From assembly GCA_030037895.1 (NCBI GenBank), contig JASHPW010000016.1:1-64000 (forward strand): a stretch of DNA of 64,000 nt. The letters are read 5' to 3'. Source of the stretch: Xanthobacteraceae bacterium. GTDB lineage: Bacteria; Pseudomonadota; Alphaproteobacteria; Rhizobiales; Xanthobacteraceae. The position numbers were made by a program, and so were the translations under genes. Below, in pieces: positions 61,218-64,000 of the stretch. The notes below the pieces were generated by a model that saw nothing but the letters and a program-made list of their open reading frames with translations, was not told where the DNA came from and did no database searches. Every line of letters starts with the position of its first letter. The stretch's first letter is position 1.

Positions 61218-63194
61218 GTGTCGTCAATCAATCCCGCCCTGGATACGATGCCCAAGCTCCTGATCCACAATGCCGGCGTGATCGGCGGGCGACCGGCGAT
61301 CCGCCACAAGGACTTCGGGATTTGGCAGACCTGGACGTGGTCGGAGATGCTCGAGGAGGTTCGCGCTTTCTCGGTCGGGCTCGACGAACTGGGATTAAAG
61401 CGCGGCGACAAGTTCGCCATCATCGGCGGCAACCGCCCGCGACTCTATTGGGCGATCTGCGCCGGGCAGGCGCTCGGCGCCGTGCCGGTGCCGGTCTATG
61501 CCGACGCCGTGGCCGAGGAGATGGCCTATGTGCTGGCGCACGCCGAGGTGACGCTGGCCGTGGTCGAGGACCAGGAGCAGGTCGACAAGATCATCGCGAT
61601 CTCCGATCGGCTGCCGCAGCTCGGGCGCGTGGTCTATGACGAGCCCCGCGGCCTCAAGGATTACGACCACGCCCGCTTGATCGCGTTCGAGGACGTGCAA
61701 CGCCTCGGCCGCAAGAAGCTCGCCGGCGACGCCGGGTGCTTGCGGCAATGGGAGGCGGCGGTTGCCGCGGGCAAGGGCGGCGATCTCAGCATCATCCTCT
61801 ACACGTCGGGAACGACCGGCCGTCCCAAGGGGGTGATGCTCACTTATGAGAACGCCATCGTCTCCGCGCGCAACGCCAACGCCTTCGACAATCTCGGCCG
61901 GGACGAGGAGGTGATCGCCTATCTGCCGCTGGCATGGATCGGCGATCACATTTTTTCTTACGTCCAATCCTATGTCGCCGGCTATTGCGTCAATTGCCCG
62001 GAGACGCCGGACACGGTGGTCGAGGATCGGCGCGAGATTGGCACGACCTACGCGTTCGCGCCGCCCCGGGTCTATGAGAACACGTTGACATTGACGATGG
62101 TGCGGATGGCGGACGCCGGCGCGTTCAAGCGCAAGCTGTTCGATTTCTTCATCGCGGTGGCGCGGCGCTGGGGCGAGAAGATCCTCAATCGCGAGAAAGT
62201 GCCGCTGGGCGCCCGGGCGCTCTACGGCATCGGCAACCTTCTGGTCTACGGGCCGCTCAAGAACCGGTTCGGGCTGTCGCGCATCCGCGTCGCCTATACC
62301 GCCGGCGAGGCGATCGGCCCGGAAATCTTCCGCTTCTGGCGCGCCGTCGGCCTCAATCTGAAACAGCTCTACGGACAGACCGAGGCGTCGGTCTATGTCA
62401 CCGCGCAGCCGGACGGCGAGATCGACGCCGAGACCGTCGGCAAGCCCACGCCCGAGGTCGAGGTCAAGATCGCCGAGAATGGCGAGGTTCTGTTTCGCTC
62501 TCCCGGCGTGTTCGTCGGCTACTACAAGGATCCGGACAAGACGGCCGAGGTGCGCACGCCGGACGGCTGGGTGCGGACCGGAGATGCCGGATTCTTCGAT
62601 TCCAAGACCGGCCACTTGAAGATCATCGATCGCGCCAAGGACGTCGGCCGGCTCAACGACGGCACGCTGTTGGCGCCGAAATATGTCGAGAACAAGCTCA
62701 AGTTCTATCCGAACATCCGCGAGGCGGTGGCGATCGGCGCCGGCCGCGATTTCGTCTGTGCCATGGTCAACATCGACCTGACCGCGGTGGGCAGCTGGGC
62801 CGAGCGGAACAACGTCGTCTACAGCTCGTATCAGGAGCTCGCCGGCCATCCGCGGGTCTACGACATGATCGCGCAGCACATCGACGAGGTGAATCGGTCG
62901 TTGGCTGAGGAGGGGGTCATGGCCGGCGCCCAGATCCGGCGCTTCCTCGTGCTGCACAAGGAGCTTGATGCGGACGACGGCGAACTCACGCGCACGCAAA
63001 AAATAAGGCGCGGCTTCATCACCGAGCGCTACGCTCCCCTGGTCGAGGCGCTCTACGGCGGGGCGACGACGGCGGATATCTCGACGGAAGTCACCTTCGA
63101 GGACGGGCACAAGGGCGCCATCGCGGCGCGCGTGGCGATCCGCGACATGAAACCTTATGCCGCGCGCGCCGCGAAGATGGAGCGCGCGGCATGA
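61218..63194 (+). CDS. Long-chain acyl-CoA synthetase-type AMP-binding enzyme
   Basis: 658 residues. ANL superfamily motifs: P-loop IILYTSGTTGRPKGVMLTYE, A5-like LYGQTEASVY, DGWVRTGDAGFFD and KTGHLKIIDRAKDVGRLNDG. It lacks the last catalytic Lys domain of classical form but has a long C-terminal domain as in the FadD15-like branch (usually around 600-650 residues). It makes acyl- or aryl-CoA with ATP. GTG start with GGAG seven bases upstream. It overlaps the LivG gene by four bases; such synthetase plus branched-chain ABC clusters take up and activate organic acids. Confidence 0.87.
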   Translation: MSSINPALDTMPKLLIHNAGVIGGRPAIRHKDFGIWQTWTWSEMLEEVRAFSVGLDELGLKRGDKFAIIGGNRPRLYWAICAGQALGAVPVPVYADAVAEEMAYVLAHAEVTLAVVEDQEQVDKIIAISDRLPQLGRVVYDEPRGLKDYDHARLIAFEDVQRLGRKKLAGDAGCLRQWEAAVAAGKGGDLSIILYTSGTTGRPKGVMLTYENAIVSARNANAFDNLGRDEEVIAYLPLAWIGDHIFSYVQSYVAGYCVNCPETPDTVVEDRREIGTTYAFAPPRVYENTLTLTMVRMADAGAFKRKLFDFFIAVARRWGEKILNREKVPLGARALYGIGNLLVYGPLKNRFGLSRIRVAYTAGEAIGPEIFRFWRAVGLNLKQLYGQTEASVYVTAQPDGEIDAETVGKPTPEVEVKIAENGEVLFRSPGVFVGYYKDPDKTAEVRTPDGWVRTGDAGFFDSKTGHLKIIDRAKDVGRLNDGTLLAPKYVENKLKFYPNIREAVAIGAGRDFVCAMVNIDLTAVGSWAERNNVVYSSYQELAGHPRVYDMIAQHIDEVNRSLAEEGVMAGAQIRRFLVLHKELDADDGELTRTQKIRRGFITERYAPLVEALYGGATTADISTEVTFEDGHKGAIAARVAIRDMKPYAARAAKMERAA

Positions 63195-64000
63195 GAGCGC
63201 CCTCCTCGCGCGAGGTGAGGCTCGGCGAGGCGCTGCTCGCGGTGGAGAACGTTTCGCTCGCGTTCGGCGGCGTGCGCGCGCTGACCGACGTGTCGTTCGA
63301 CATCCGCAAGGGCGAGATCCGCGCCATCATCGGGCCGAACGGCGCCGGCAAGACCTCCATGCTCAACGTCATCAACGGCTTCTACCCGCCGAATACGGGG
63401 CGCATCACGTTCAAGGGCGAGGCGCGCACAACCATGCGGCCCTATGCCGCGGCATTGGGCGGCATCGCGCGCACGTTCCAGAATTTGGCGCTGTTTCGGG
63501 GAATGACCACGCTCGACAACATCATGGCCGGGCGCGCGCTCAAGATGCATCGCGGCTTCTTTTGGCAGCTCATCCGCCACGGTCCCGCGCTGCGCGAAGA
63601 GGTCGAGCATCGGCGCCGGGTCGAGGAGATCATCGACTTTCTCGAGATCGCGGCCATCCGCAAGGTCCAGGTCGGGCGCCTGCCCTACGGCCTGCAAAAA
63701 CGGGTGGAGCTTGGTCGCGCCCTCGCCATGGAGCCGGACCTCCTGCTGCTCGACGAGCCGATGGCCGGCATGAACCTCGAAGAGAAGGAGGACATGTCGC
63801 GGTTCATCCTCGACGTCAACCAGCAATACGGCACGACGATCGCCTTGATCGAGCACGACATGGGCGTAGTCATGGATCTGTCCGATCGCGTCGTCGTGCT
63901 CGATTACGGCCGCAAAATCGCGGACGCCACGCCCGATGAGGTCAAGTGCGACAAGAACGTGATCCGGGCCTATTTGGGCGAGCCGCACGGGATCAGCGCA
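63191..64000 (+). CDS. livG: Branched-chain amino acid-type ABC transporter ATP-binding protein (LivG-like), partial
   Basis: 270 codons visible; the gene runs off the right end of the window. Walker A GPNGAGKTSMLNVINGFY, Q-loop GIARTFQNLALF, ABC signature (degenerate) RLPYGLQKRVELGRALA and Walker B LLLLDEPMAGM with IEHDMGVVMDLSDRVVVLD. The LivG type binds the inner side of a LivHM permease. The ATG at 63191 overlaps the acyl-CoA synthetase stop. The signature reads LPYGLQKRVE in place of LSGGQ, which is usual for this synthetase-linked subgroup. Confidence 0.87.
   Translation, partial: MRAPSSREVRLGEALLAVENVSLAFGGVRALTDVSFDIRKGEIRAIIGPNGAGKTSMLNVINGFYPPNTGRITFKGEARTTMRPYAAALGGIARTFQNLALFRGMTTLDNIMAGRALKMHRGFFWQLIRHGPALREEVEHRRRVEEIIDFLEIAAIRKVQVGRLPYGLQKRVELGRALAMEPDLLLLDEPMAGMNLEEKEDMSRFILDVNQQYGTTIALIEHDMGVVMDLSDRVVVLDYGRKIADATPDEVKCDKNVIRAYLGEPHGISA

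Noticed and set aside
1-64000. tRNA or rRNA genes
   Set aside because: I looked for cloverleaf and conserved rRNA segments by eye and found none; a covariance-model scan would be decisive.

Overview
The window looks like the chromosome of a GC-rich alphaproteobacterium of the order Rhizobiales (Bradyrhizobiaceae/Xanthobacteraceae-like). The signs are an all-round high-GC coding style, OFA-type MFS transporter with its tiny partner protein, a nitrite assimilation locus with an Fe-S flavoprotein, valine catabolism genes, and dispersed palindromic repeats of the type common in Bradyrhizobium relatives. The order is an inference from gene content; no rRNA or tRNA gene was seen.

Left end (1-12 kb): the tail of ccmF; an oxalate/formate-type MFS transporter with a 42-residue small subunit; a decayed fdhD fragment; a GAF protein; an incomplete ebo cluster (eboF-like phosphodiesterase, eboC UbiA prenyltransferase, eboA, eboB TatD hydrolase; no eboD or eboE in the window) behind a PQQ sugar dehydrogenase and a cytochrome cL-like protein; a pterin dehydratase-like protein and a TylF-type methyltransferase.

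Centre (12-36.5 kb), the most interesting part: four candidate fluoride riboswitches (crcB motif) sit in front of four operons. Two face away from each other at about 19.9 and 20.4 kb and lead two paralogous six/seven-gene operons for membrane complexes built like formate hydrogenlyase/complex I. Both large subunits lack the [NiFe] cysteines, so these are hydrogenase-related (Ehr-type) complexes, not hydrogenases. A third riboswitch (28.15 kb) leads an unknown 140-residue protein, a dynamin-like GTPase and a NUDIX hydrolase. A fourth (32.2 kb), with a clear intrinsic terminator, leads two MutS-like ATPases and a HEAT-repeat protein. Promoters can be placed just ahead of three of the four aptamers. 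No CrcB/Fluc or CLC-F exporter gene lies in the window. The set reads as a fluoride-responsive island whose biochemistry is unexplained.

Right part (36.5-64 kb): an MFS transporter; a nitrite assimilation operon (NirC/FocA transporter, siroheme reductase, Fe-S flavoprotein reductase); a DUF6496 protein; a gluconate-2-dehydrogenase-type three-subunit membrane/periplasmic dehydrogenase; a cupin; a cysteine-rich small protein; an orphan VapB45-like antitoxin with a truncated toxin; a broken IS1595 transposase; an AT-richer patch with a membrane protein and an HD-phosphohydrolase plus YwgA-like pair; a divergent LysR/YbfB-type transporter pair with a palindromic operator; a flavin monooxygenase; a valine-degradation operon (acyl-CoA dehydrogenase, HIBYL-CoA hydrolase-type, MmsB); and the start of an acyl-CoA synthetase/LivG transporter operon that runs off the end.
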